Below, one piece after another: positions 47,709 through 55,604 of a DNA stretch of 64,000 nt. The position numbers and the translations under genes were made by a program. Location of the stretch: positions 1-64,000 of the forward strand of contig CAVTJL010000007.1 in the NCBI GenBank assembly GCA_963735065.1, given 5' to 3'. The stretch's first letter is position 1; every line of letters starts with the position of its first letter. This DNA is from CAVTJL01 sp963735065 (GTDB taxonomy: Bacteria > Pseudomonadota > Alphaproteobacteria > Geminicoccales > Geminicoccaceae). The notes under the pieces are model-generated. The model searched no databases. It was not told the DNA's origin and saw nothing but the letters and a program-made list of their open reading frames with translations.

Positions 47709-48920
47709 ATGCGCCAGATGATGTCCGTCACCCGTCGTGGAGCGCTCGCCGGGATGGGGAGCCTTGCCGTTCTCGGCGCTAGCGGCCGACGGCCGGCCAA
47801 GGCCGCAGGCGAGACGCTCAAGATCGGCGTGCTCGGCGTGATGAGCGGCCCCGCCGCGTCCTGGGGGCTGGTCTGCAAATACTGCGCCGAGGCCACCGCC
47901 CAGATGTACAATGACAAGGGCGGCTTCGACATCGGCGGCACCAAGTACCGGATCGAGGTCGTCGCGGTCGACGACAAGAACGATCCCAAGCTCTCGGTGT
48001 CCGGCGCCGAGCGCCTGACCCAGCTCGAGGGCATCCGCTACATCACCGGCCCCAACGTCGACACGACGGCGGCCAGCGTCAGGCCGGTGGCCGAGAAGAA
48101 CAAGGCGATCTACATCCCCTACGCCTTCTCGAAGTCGCTCTACACGCCACCCGCCGAGAACGCGATCCTCGGCATGATCGCGAGCTACCAGGCCGGTCCC
48201 ATCATCTACAAGTACCTGATGGAGCAGAAGGGCGTGAAGAAGGTCGCCTTCATCGCCCGCAACGAGTTTGATCCGCTGAACCAGCGCGACGAGGGCGTGG
48301 CGGCGGCCAAGAAGCTCGGCCTCGACGTGGTCTCGAGCGAGGACACCTACGAGCCCGGCACCACCGACTTCTTCCCGGTGATGTCGAAGGTGGTGGGCGG
48401 CAATCCCGATCTCATCGTGCTCTCGGGCGTGGCGCCGGCCGATGCCCCACAGCTTTTGCGCAATGCCCGCGACCTCGGCTTCAAGGGCGTGCTCTCCACC
48501 GAGACGGCCCAGGACGCCAAGGTCCTCAAGGAGGGCGCGGGCGATGCGGCCAACGGCTTCATCTCGGTCGGCGGCGCCAGCACGCCCGAGATCCGCAGCC
48601 AGTACATGGAGGACTTCATCAAGGTCTACAACAAGGTGGCCGGCGAGTGGAACGACGAGGCCGGCACCAAGGTCTACGCGCTCGAGATGATCCTCCACAC
48701 GCTGGCCAAGGCCGGCCCGGCCGCGATCGACGATGTCGGGGTCTACAAGAAGGCCATCGACGGCTTCAGCATGAAGAACCCGTTCCTCAAGGAGGACAAG
48801 CAGCTCACCTATGTCGGCACCGCCTATTTCGGCCAGAAGCGGCAGATCGGCGTGCCGATGGTGGTGAACGAGTTCCAGGACGGCGCCTTCAAGACGCTCT
48901 TCGTCGGCAGCGTCGAATAG
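47709..48920 (+). CDS. Branched-chain-type ABC transporter substrate-binding protein
   Basis: A 403-residue periplasmic binding protein of the Leu/Ile/Val-binding family, which presents substrate to the LivHMGF importer. The N-terminus has a twin-arginine-like signal (SVTRRGALAGMGSLAVLGASG). The mature part starts LKIGVLGVMSGPAASWG and has AEATAQMYNDKGG and VAVDDKNDPKLSVSGAERL, typical of the family. AGGGAGG precedes the ATG at 47709; ATGs at 47688 and 47718 are alternatives. It heads a five-gene operon. The natural ligand is unknown, and the family also carries amides, urea and aromatic acids. Confidence 0.9.
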   Translation: MRQMMSVTRRGALAGMGSLAVLGASGRRPAKAAGETLKIGVLGVMSGPAASWGLVCKYCAEATAQMYNDKGGFDIGGTKYRIEVVAVDDKNDPKLSVSGAERLTQLEGIRYITGPNVDTTAASVRPVAEKNKAIYIPYAFSKSLYTPPAENAILGMIASYQAGPIIYKYLMEQKGVKKVAFIARNEFDPLNQRDEGVAAAKKLGLDVVSSEDTYEPGTTDFFPVMSKVVGGNPDLIVLSGVAPADAPQLLRNARDLGFKGVLSTETAQDAKVLKEGAGDAANGFISVGGASTPEIRSQYMEDFIKVYNKVAGEWNDEAGTKVYALEMILHTLAKAGPAAIDDVGVYKKAIDGFSMKNPFLKEDKQLTYVGTAYFGQKRQIGVPMVVNEFQDGAFKTLFVGSVE

Positions 48921-48995
48921 GCCCGCCGGGCGGGACGGCCGGCGCGCCCCGGCCCTCCCGCCCGCCCTGACCCGGCGGCGAGACAAGGTCCACGC

Positions 48996-49856
48996 ATGGA
49001 GCAGATCATCGTCAACGGCATCGTGCTCTCCGCCAACTACGCGCTGGTGGCGCTCGGCATCACGCTGATCTTCAGCATCATGAACCTGCTCAACTTCGCC
49101 CACGGCCAGATGTTCATGGTGGGCGGGTTCGTCGTCTACTATGTCTACGGCGTCTGGGGCCTGCCCTACCCGCTCGGGCTCCTCGGCGCTGCCGTCGTCG
49201 TCGGGCTGATCGGCGTGCTTTTCGAGATGTTCTTCTTCCGCCGCGTGGTCAGGGGCGCCACGCGCGAGGAGAACAGCATGCTGCTCGCGGTCGGCACGGC
49301 GCTTCTCCTCGAGAACCTCGCCCTCTTCGCCTTCGGCGAGAAGCAGCGCGGCGTGCCGCCGGTCGTGAACGGGGTCTACCGGGTCGGCAGCGCCTTCCTG
49401 CCGGCCAACCGGCTGATGATCGTGCTGATCGCGCTCGCGCTCGTCGTGGCGCTCCTGCTCTTCGTCCAGTACACGCGCCCCGGCCGCGCCATGCGCGCCC
49501 TCGCCCAGGATCGCCAGGTCACCTACCTGATGGGCGTCAACGTCGATCGCATCTCGGCCCTGGGATTCGGCCTCGGCGGCGCCCTCGCCGGCCTCGGCGG
49601 CGGGCTGCTCGTCACCATGTCCGGGGTCAACGCCGGCATCGGCACCGACATCTCGACCAAGGCCTTCATCATGATCATGATCGGCGGCGCCGGCGTGGTC
49701 GCGGGATCGATCCTGGGCGCGGTGGCGCTCGGCTTCGCCGAGGCGATCGGCTACGCCCTGATCCCGGGCTCCACGACCTATCTTCTGATCTTCGTCGGCC
49801 TGATCCTTTTCCTGATCATTCGGCCACAGGGCATCATGGGCAAGCCGCAGGGCTGA
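48996..49856 (+). CDS. livH: Branched-chain-type ABC transporter permease, LivH
   Basis: A 286-residue inner-membrane permease with about eight spans. NGIVLSANYALVALGITLIF is at the N-terminus, and MNLLNFAHGQMFMVGGFV near 28 is diagnostic of LivH. ALAQDRQVTYLMGVNVDRIS near 168 is the cytoplasmic coupling segment. It lies 75 bases after the binding protein and 36 bases before LivM. Confidence 0.93.
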   Translation: MEQIIVNGIVLSANYALVALGITLIFSIMNLLNFAHGQMFMVGGFVVYYVYGVWGLPYPLGLLGAAVVVGLIGVLFEMFFFRRVVRGATREENSMLLAVGTALLLENLALFAFGEKQRGVPPVVNGVYRVGSAFLPANRLMIVLIALALVVALLLFVQYTRPGRAMRALAQDRQVTYLMGVNVDRISALGFGLGGALAGLGGGLLVTMSGVNAGIGTDISTKAFIMIMIGGAGVVAGSILGAVALGFAEAIGYALIPGSTTYLLIFVGLILFLIIRPQGIMGKPQG

Positions 49857-49892
49857 GCCAGGCCAGCCGGTCCACGAGGGAGACGCGCCCCC

Positions 49893-50879
49893 ATGGCAAG
49901 CTCATTGGCGCCCCCGCCCGTCGGCCTCGACGGCACGGAGCCGGCCCTGCCCGTGCGCAGGCTGGCGCTTGCGGCCATTGCCGCCGCCGCCTTCGTCGTC
50001 CTCGTGCCGATCCTCCTGGCCGACCAGCCCTACTGGCTGGGCGTCCTCACCAACGCCTCGATCCAGAGCCTCGCCAGCCTCGGCGTCTGGGTCACCTTCG
50101 GCATCGGCCGCATCAACATCGCGCAGGGCGCCTTCGCGATGATCGGCGGCTACACGACCGCCATCCTCTCCACCCGCTACGGGGTCTCCTTCTGGCTCTG
50201 CCTGCCCCTCTCCGCGGTGGTCGCGGCTGCAGTAGGCACGCTGATCGGCCTGCCGATCCTCCGCCTGCGCGGCGTCTATTTCGCGATGATCACGCTGTCG
50301 CTGACCAAGGCGGTGCAGCTGGCCTTCCTCAATGGCGGCGACATCACCCAGGGCGCCAACGGGGTCGTCAACATCCCGCGCCCGGCCGGCATGGGGAGTG
50401 CCGTCTCCACCTACATAGTGGCGGCGCTTCTGCTCGTTCTCGGCATCGCCGCCACCTGGCGGCTCGCCGCCAGCAGGCTCGGCAAGGTCTTCCGCTCGAT
50501 GCGCCAGAACGAGGAGCTGGCCGCCTCGATCGGCGTCGACGTCGCCCGCTACCGGGTCATCGCGTTTGCCTTCTGCTGCGCGCTCGGCGGCGCTGCCGGC
50601 GCCTTCTTCGCCGTCTCCCAGCAGAACATCTACCCGGCGAGCTACACGATCCAGGATTCGATCAACTTCATGCTCTACTGCTTCCTGGGCGGGCTCGACT
50701 TCGTGCTCGGGCCGGTGGTCGGCGCCTTCCTCATGGTGATCGCCTTCGAGCTTCTGGGCGCGCTGCAGCAATACCAGGCCTTGCTCTACGGAATCTTGAT
50801 GATCGCCGTCATCCTCTTCATGCCCAATGGCATCCTGAGCCTGGGCGGCATGATCCGGGCGTGGAGGCAACGCCGGTGA
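49893..50879 (+). CDS. livM: Branched-chain-type ABC transporter permease, LivM
   Basis: A 328-residue inner-membrane permease. GIGRINIAQGAFAMIGGYTTAIL near 69 and FRSMRQNEELAASIGVDVARYR near 200 are the LivM signatures. A terminal FMPNGILSLGGMIRAWRQR follows. GGGAGA precedes the ATG. Its stop overlaps the LivG GTG start (GTGA), so the two are co-translated. Confidence 0.93.
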   Translation: MASSLAPPPVGLDGTEPALPVRRLALAAIAAAAFVVLVPILLADQPYWLGVLTNASIQSLASLGVWVTFGIGRINIAQGAFAMIGGYTTAILSTRYGVSFWLCLPLSAVVAAAVGTLIGLPILRLRGVYFAMITLSLTKAVQLAFLNGGDITQGANGVVNIPRPAGMGSAVSTYIVAALLLVLGIAATWRLAASRLGKVFRSMRQNEELAASIGVDVARYRVIAFAFCCALGGAAGAFFAVSQQNIYPASYTIQDSINFMLYCFLGGLDFVLGPVVGAFLMVIAFELLGALQQYQALLYGILMIAVILFMPNGILSLGGMIRAWRQRR

Positions 50880-51652
50880 GCCTCCTCTCCGTCCAGGGTC
50901 TCAGCAAGCGCTTCGGCGGGCTCATGGCCGTCAACGAGGTGAGCTTCGACGTCGAGGCCGGCGAGATCCTCTCCATCATCGGCCCCAACGGCGCCGGCAA
51001 GAGCACGCTCTTCAAGCTCATCGCCTCCTTCCTGCAGCCCTCAGCCGGCCGCGTGCTGTTCGAGGGTGAGGAGGTCTCGGGGCTGAAGCCGCATCTCGTG
51101 GCCCGCAGAGGAATCGTGCGGACCTTCCAGGAGACCACCGTCTTCAAGGAGATGACGGCGCTCGAGAACGTCGTCGTGGCGCACCACCAAAGGCTCCGCG
51201 CCGGCACCGTCGGCGTCTTCCTGTCGAGCCCCACCGCACGCGAGGACGAGCGCCGCTTCCGCAAGAGCGCCGCCGAGATCCTCAACTATCTGGGCCTTGG
51301 CGAGGTGATGCACGAGCAGGCCCGCAACCTGCCGCATGGCTATCTCCGCGCGCTCGGCATCGCGCTCGCCATGGCCGCCGAGCCCAGGGTCCTCCTTCTG
51401 GACGAGCCCTTCTCCGGCATGAACCCCGAGGAGACGGACCGGGCGGTGCGGATGGTCGAGGGCATCCGCCGGCGCGGCATCACCGTGCTCCTCGTCGAGC
51501 ACGACATGACCGCGGTGATGCGCATCAGCGACCGCATCGTCGTCATCAACTTCGGCACCAAGATCGCGGAAGGCACGCCGGCCGAGGTGCGCGAGGACCC
51601 GGCCGTCATCGAGGCCTATCTCGGCCGCGAGGACGAGGCGCTCGGCCATTGA
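50876..51652 (+). CDS. livG: Branched-chain-type ABC transporter ATPase, LivG
   Basis: A 258-residue ATPase. I chose the GTG at 50876 because GGAGG lies 8 bases upstream and it overlaps the LivM stop. Walker A is GPNGAGKST (about 36), with RTFQETTVFKEMTALENVVV following. Walker B is VLLLDEPFSGMNPEE (about 165) and the H-loop is LLVEHDM. The signature motif is unusual: LPHGYLRALGIA, where most LivG proteins have LxYGxQRRLEIA. The protein is otherwise complete. Confidence 0.91.
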   Translation: MSLLSVQGLSKRFGGLMAVNEVSFDVEAGEILSIIGPNGAGKSTLFKLIASFLQPSAGRVLFEGEEVSGLKPHLVARRGIVRTFQETTVFKEMTALENVVVAHHQRLRAGTVGVFLSSPTAREDERRFRKSAAEILNYLGLGEVMHEQARNLPHGYLRALGIALAMAAEPRVLLLDEPFSGMNPEETDRAVRMVEGIRRRGITVLLVEHDMTAVMRISDRIVVINFGTKIAEGTPAEVREDPAVIEAYLGREDEALGH

Positions 51653-51678
51653 GGGGCCATTGAGAGAAGGATGCGCCG

Positions 51679-52401
51679 ATGAGCGGCGATGCCTATTTCG
51701 CCTGCCGCGACCTCTCCGTCCGCTACGACCGGGTGACGGCGCTGCGCGAGCTCTCGATCACCCTCGAGAAGGGCGGCATCGTCGCGCTCATCGGCGCCAA
51801 CGGGGCCGGCAAGACGACGACGCTCAGGGCCATCACCGGCCTCGTCCGGCCGGCCGGCGGGGAGATCTGGTTCGAGGGCCAGCGCATCGACCGGCTCCAG
51901 CCTGCGGCCATCGTCGGTCGCGGCATTGCCATGGTGCCGGAGGGGCGGCGCATCTACCCCTACATGAGCGTCAAGGACAATCTCCTGATGGGCGCCTATC
52001 TGCGCCGCGATGGGGCCGGCATCAGGAGCGACCTCGAGCGGATCTTCGCCCTCTTCCCGCGGGTGCGCGAGCGGCTCGGCCAACAGGCCGGCACGCTTTC
52101 CGGCGGCGAGCAGGAGATGGTCGTGGTGGGGCGCGCCTTGATGGCCCGCCCGAAGCTCCTCTTGCTCGACGAGCCGTCCCTCGGGCTCGCCCCCATGGTG
52201 GTGCGCGAGATCGCCCAGCTCATCGTCACCATCAACCGCGAGGACGGCGTCAGCGTCATCCTGGTCGAGCAGAACTCGCGCATGGCGCTCAGGATCAGCC
52301 GCTACGCCTATGTCCTCGAGACGGGACGCATCGGGCTCGAGGGCGCCTCGGCCGACCTCCTGGGCAACGACCATGTGCGCCGCCTCTATCTGGGCGGCTG
52401 A
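51679..52401 (+). CDS. livF: Branched-chain-type ABC transporter ATPase, LivF
   Basis: A 240-residue ATPase. Walker A is GANGAGKTTTLRAITG (about 38), the family block PEGRRIYPYMSVKDNLLMGAY is near 96, the signature is LSGGEQEMVVVGRALMARP and Walker B is LLLLDEPSLGLAP. It pairs with LivG to energise the importer. An AAGGA ribosome-binding site precedes the ATG at 51679. It is the last gene of the Liv operon and is convergent with the SDR gene at 52426. Confidence 0.93.
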   Translation: MSGDAYFACRDLSVRYDRVTALRELSITLEKGGIVALIGANGAGKTTTLRAITGLVRPAGGEIWFEGQRIDRLQPAAIVGRGIAMVPEGRRIYPYMSVKDNLLMGAYLRRDGAGIRSDLERIFALFPRVRERLGQQAGTLSGGEQEMVVVGRALMARPKLLLLDEPSLGLAPMVVREIAQLIVTINREDGVSVILVEQNSRMALRISRYAYVLETGRIGLEGASADLLGNDHVRRLYLGG

Positions 52402-52425
52402 CGGCGAAGAGGACACGCCGGCCGC

Positions 52426-53349
52426 TCAGTGCTCTTCCGGCCGGCGCAGCCCGTCCAGCATCTCGGCGAAGCCGGTGCGGCAGCGGAAGCCCAGCACCTC
52501 CTCGGCCAACGCCGCCGCGTAGACGCGGTCGATCGACTGGAACATGGTCCAGCCGCGTTGGCGATAGAGATCCGCATAGTCCGGGAAGTAGCGGGCCACG
52601 ACGGCCGGGGCGTTGGCGATCAGCTCGGCGCAGTCCTGCGGCCGGAAGGGGGTCGGCGCCGAGACGATGAGCTGGCGAAAGCCGATCTCCGGCGCCCGCT
52701 CCAGCGCCACGACGTGCGCCTCGGCGGCGTCCTCCACCGTGAGCCGCCTGAACAGAAGCTCGTTGGCCTTGGTGTTCTCGTCCGAGTGCGGGATCTCGTG
52801 GGCCATGTCGTCGGCCTCGGGGAAAAAGCGGCTCGTGCGCAGCACGACGACCGGCAGGCCCCGCTCCTCGAAGGTCATGCGGCAGAGATGCTCGGCCGCG
52901 AGCTTCGTCACGCCATAGATGTTGCGCGGCTCGAGGAGCGCCGTGTCCTCGGTGATCCAGGCGGCGCGCTCCGCGCCACCGGCGCGGCCTGCCCGGATGG
53001 CGCTCGTGATCATCACCGAGGTCGTCGAGGTGAAGACGAAGCGGTCGACACCGGCCGCCACCGCCGCCTCGAGCAGGTTGAGCGTGCCCTGGACGTTGAC
53101 GGCCACGAACGCGCTCGCCGGGTGGCGGACGATGTCGGGCTTGTGCAGGGCGCCACCATGGATCACCGCGGTGATCCCATGGCGCGCGATCACGTCCTCG
53201 ACGGCCGCGCGGTCGGCGACCGAGGCGACGATGGTGGTATCGGGGCCCGGCTGCACGTCGAGCCCCACCACCCGATGCCCGTCCCGCCTCAGCCGCGGGG
53301 CGAGCGTCCGGCCGAGCCAGCCGGACGAGCCTGTGAGAAGAATGCGCAT
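52426..53349 (-). CDS. NAD(P)-dependent epimerase/dehydrogenase (extended SDR)
   Basis: A 307-residue extended short-chain dehydrogenase. TGSSGWLGRTLAPRLRRDG at residue 6 binds NAD(P), VIHGGALHKPDIVRHPASAF near 63 is conserved in sugar-dehydrogenase-like members, FTSTTSVMI carries the serine and YGVTK near 145 the catalytic Tyr/Lys. It lies 56 bases after the acetoacetate-decarboxylase-family gene on the same strand and probably shares its transcript. A sugar or sugar-acid substrate is likely but unproven. Confidence 0.85.
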   Translation of the reverse strand: MRILLTGSSGWLGRTLAPRLRRDGHRVVGLDVQPGPDTTIVASVADRAAVEDVIARHGITAVIHGGALHKPDIVRHPASAFVAVNVQGTLNLLEAAVAAGVDRFVFTSTTSVMITSAIRAGRAGGAERAAWITEDTALLEPRNIYGVTKLAAEHLCRMTFEERGLPVVVLRTSRFFPEADDMAHEIPHSDENTKANELLFRRLTVEDAAEAHVVALERAPEIGFRQLIVSAPTPFRPQDCAELIANAPAVVARYFPDYADLYRQRGWTMFQSIDRVYAAALAEEVLGFRCRTGFAEMLDGLRRPEEH

Positions 53350-53405
53350 GGATCAGCTCGCAAGCTCGAGCCTGCTCCGTCTCCCGGCCTGCGCGCCTCG
53401 GCGGA

Positions 53406-54164
53406 TCAGGCCTCCTTCAGATAGTCGTAGACGACCTCGCCAAGACCCAGCGTGAGGTCGGTGACGAAGTGGGTGGCACCCACGACCTCGCGCACCGGGA
53501 GCCGCGCCACGTCGCACATCACGTGCGAGAAGAGCTGGAGCGCTGCCGGGCCCGACCAGGCGCCCTTGAGCGTGACGTCCTCGAGATAGTAGCGCACGAG
53601 CTCGCAGATGCGCGGCGTGCAGTCGACATGGGGAATGATCTTCACCATGAAGCTGGGCTTGGCCAAGCTCTTCAGGAGCGGCGCCGGGTCGAGCTCCTTG
53701 TGCTTGTAGCCCATCGTGGCCGACACGCAGAGCACCGAGCCGTAGTGCAGCGTGCAGACCAGCGTCTCGCACTCGTGCACGACCTTGGGGCTCGCGAGCT
53801 TCTTGGGGAAGCCCCAGATCTCCCGGCCGCCGGCGATGGGCGAGTAGTCGTCGAGATACATGGCGTGGACGTAGCCGCCCTCCTGGACGGTGCCGTCCTT
53901 GTCCTTGAAGCGCACCGGGATGACCTGCCCGGTCTCGGTGTAGTCGCCAAAGCCGGTCGAATCCGGCATGCGGATGAACTCGTAGGTGACGGTGTCGCCG
54001 GCCGGCTCCAGCGGCTCCGGCACCACCTCGCGCAGCAGCTCGGGGTCCGTCCGGTAGGTGATCACCACGAACTCGCGATTATAGAACTTGTAGGGCCCCG
54101 GCGGGTAGGACGGGTCGGTCAGCGGCATGTTGAACGCCTTGGAGCGAACGTCGGCGATCTTCAT
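53406..54164 (-). CDS. Acetoacetate decarboxylase family protein
   Basis: A 252-residue protein of the acetoacetate decarboxylase fold. GREIWGFPKKLASP near residue 113 holds the paired lysines, one of which forms the Schiff base in the characterised enzyme. VVPEPLEPAGDTVTYEFIRM near 47 and YVHAMYLDDYSPIAGGRE near 96 are conserved. The ATG at 54164 has an AGGAGA ribosome-binding site. Not all family members decarboxylate acetoacetate; some act on other keto acids or catalyse aldol chemistry. Its neighbours (SDR, Liv transporter) suggest a catabolic role. Confidence 0.88.
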   Translation of the reverse strand: MKIADVRSKAFNMPLTDPSYPPGPYKFYNREFVVITYRTDPELLREVVPEPLEPAGDTVTYEFIRMPDSTGFGDYTETGQVIPVRFKDKDGTVQEGGYVHAMYLDDYSPIAGGREIWGFPKKLASPKVVHECETLVCTLHYGSVLCVSATMGYKHKELDPAPLLKSLAKPSFMVKIIPHVDCTPRICELVRYYLEDVTLKGAWSGPAALQLFSHVMCDVARLPVREVVGATHFVTDLTLGLGEVVYDYLKEA

Positions 54165-54533
54165 CGGTCATGTCTCCTGATGGGTATCGGCTGTCCGGAA
54201 TCTCGTAAAATCATCGCTCGGAAGGGCGGTCGCGGCTCCATCTACCTCTCGCGCAAGGCCGTCTGTCGACAAGGGCCGACCGGCGGCGAGGCGGGCTGCC
54301 GCAGGCTGGAAAGGCCGCAGATCCAGGTGATGAGCGTGACAGCGCCGCCCCCGCCTCGTCAACGGCCACGCGGCCATCGCCTCGACTGCCCGCCAACGGC
54401 AGCCGGCGCCGGAGGACGGCTCCACGGACCCTTTGCGCTCTCCGACGGTTAGGGAGATGCCGGCCCCTTGCGCGCCTCGGGAGGCCGGCCTCCGGCCTCG
54501 CGTCGGGCAAAACAGAGCGTATGGAGAGCTTCA
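54165..54533. other. Divergent intergenic region
   Basis: About 370 bases between the minus-strand decarboxylase-family gene and the plus-strand CBS gene. No gene or clear promoter is visible. It must hold both 5' control regions. Confidence 0.5.
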
Positions 54534-55043
54534 ATGCGTGTCGCAGACATTATGCGCCGCTCCTTCGAGGTGGCGCACCTCCACGAGCCGCTGGACCGCG
54601 TCCTGGACCGACTGGCGGTCGAGGGGACGGACGCCATCCCGGTCGTGGACGGCGATAAGGTGGTCGGGCTGGTGACACGCGACGCGGTCGAGCACGCCCT
54701 GACCGAGGCGCCCGAGGGAGCCGAGGTCGCGGTTCGCGACATCGTGGGCTCCGGCGCTCCCAACTGCCTCGAGAGCAGCAGCGTTGAGGAGGCACGGGCG
54801 GCGATGCGTGCCGCCGGTGTCTATTGCCTTGCCGTCCTGAACGACAATGAGGAGCTGGTCGGCCTCGTCCACGAATCGGACGTGCCGGGCGAGGAGGACT
54901 CCGTCGCGGCGCCGGCCGCCCAGATGCCCGGCGCGGACGAGAGCGAGGAGCGCCATGCCGGCCTCAAGGTCTATGCGGAGCGGCCCCGCCTCCAGTCGGG
55001 CGCCGGCGAGCCGGACCGCGAGCCGGGACCGCACCGGCGATGA
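54534..55043 (+). CDS. CBS-domain protein
   Basis: A 169-residue soluble protein made of one CBS pair. The first repeat has MRVADIMRRSFEVAHLHEPLD and DAIPVVDGDKVVGLVTRDAVEHAL (residues 1-62). The second has VRDIVGSGAPN, then EEARAAMRAAGVYCLAVL and EELVGLVHESDV (about 70-122). A polar disordered tail follows. CBS pairs sense adenine nucleotides. A GGAGAG site precedes the ATG at 54534. The MgtC-like gene starts 45 bases downstream, so the pair may form one operon. Confidence 0.87.
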   Translation: MRVADIMRRSFEVAHLHEPLDRVLDRLAVEGTDAIPVVDGDKVVGLVTRDAVEHALTEAPEGAEVAVRDIVGSGAPNCLESSSVEEARAAMRAAGVYCLAVLNDNEELVGLVHESDVPGEEDSVAAPAAQMPGADESEERHAGLKVYAERPRLQSGAGEPDREPGPHRR

Positions 55044-55088
55044 CCGAGCGAGCCCCGATCGGCCGCGCCCGGCCCGACGGGTGACGCC

Positions 55089-55586
55089 ATGACGGACGAG
55101 GTCACGCTCGGCGCCACCGGGATCGGGCTTGCGGGCATAGCCCTCCGCCTCGGCGTCGCCACGATCCTGGGCTTCCTCGTCGGGCTGGACCGCGAGTACC
55201 GGGGCCGCGCGCTGGGCCTGCGCACCAACATGCTGGTGAGCGTGGGCGCCTGCCTCTTCGGCGTCCTGGCCGTCCAGATCGTGGCCGTGTGGGGCCACGG
55301 GCCCGAGCAGGTGCGGCTCGACCCGACGCGCGTCGTCGAGGGCATCATCGGCGGCATCGGCTTTCTCGGCGCCGGCGCCATCCTGCACGCGCGGGGCGAG
55401 ATCAAGGGTGCGACTACCGGCGCCACGATCTGGGCCGTGGGCGGTGTGGGCCTCGCCGTCGGCCTGGGCTTCTACGCCACCGCCATCGGCGGCGCCCTCA
55501 TCATCCTCTTCATCGTGACGGTGCTGGGGATCGCCGAGCGCAGGCTGCTCCCGGACGGGCGCTCATCCCAGGAGCCTCCAGACTAG
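55089..55586 (+). CDS. MgtC/SapB family membrane protein
   Basis: A 165-residue inner-membrane protein with about five hydrophobic segments. LGFLVGLDREYRGRALGLRTNMLVSVGA at about 31-58 is the MgtC signature. GIIGGIGFLGAGAILHARGEIKGATTGATIW near 96 carries the second conserved block. Members are tied to growth at low magnesium and to control of membrane energetics. The C-terminal ACT-like domain of longer MgtC proteins is absent. It follows a CBS protein and is convergent with the pentapeptide protein. Confidence 0.88.
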   Translation: MTDEVTLGATGIGLAGIALRLGVATILGFLVGLDREYRGRALGLRTNMLVSVGACLFGVLAVQIVAVWGHGPEQVRLDPTRVVEGIIGGIGFLGAGAILHARGEIKGATTGATIWAVGGVGLAVGLGFYATAIGGALIILFIVTVLGIAERRLLPDGRSSQEPPD

Positions 55587-55604
55587 CCTCGCCGACGGCT
55601 GTCG

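Noticed and set aside
47613..49103. Minus-strand open frame of about 496 codons
   Set aside because: It is antisense to the Tat-exported binding protein, whose family is unmistakable.
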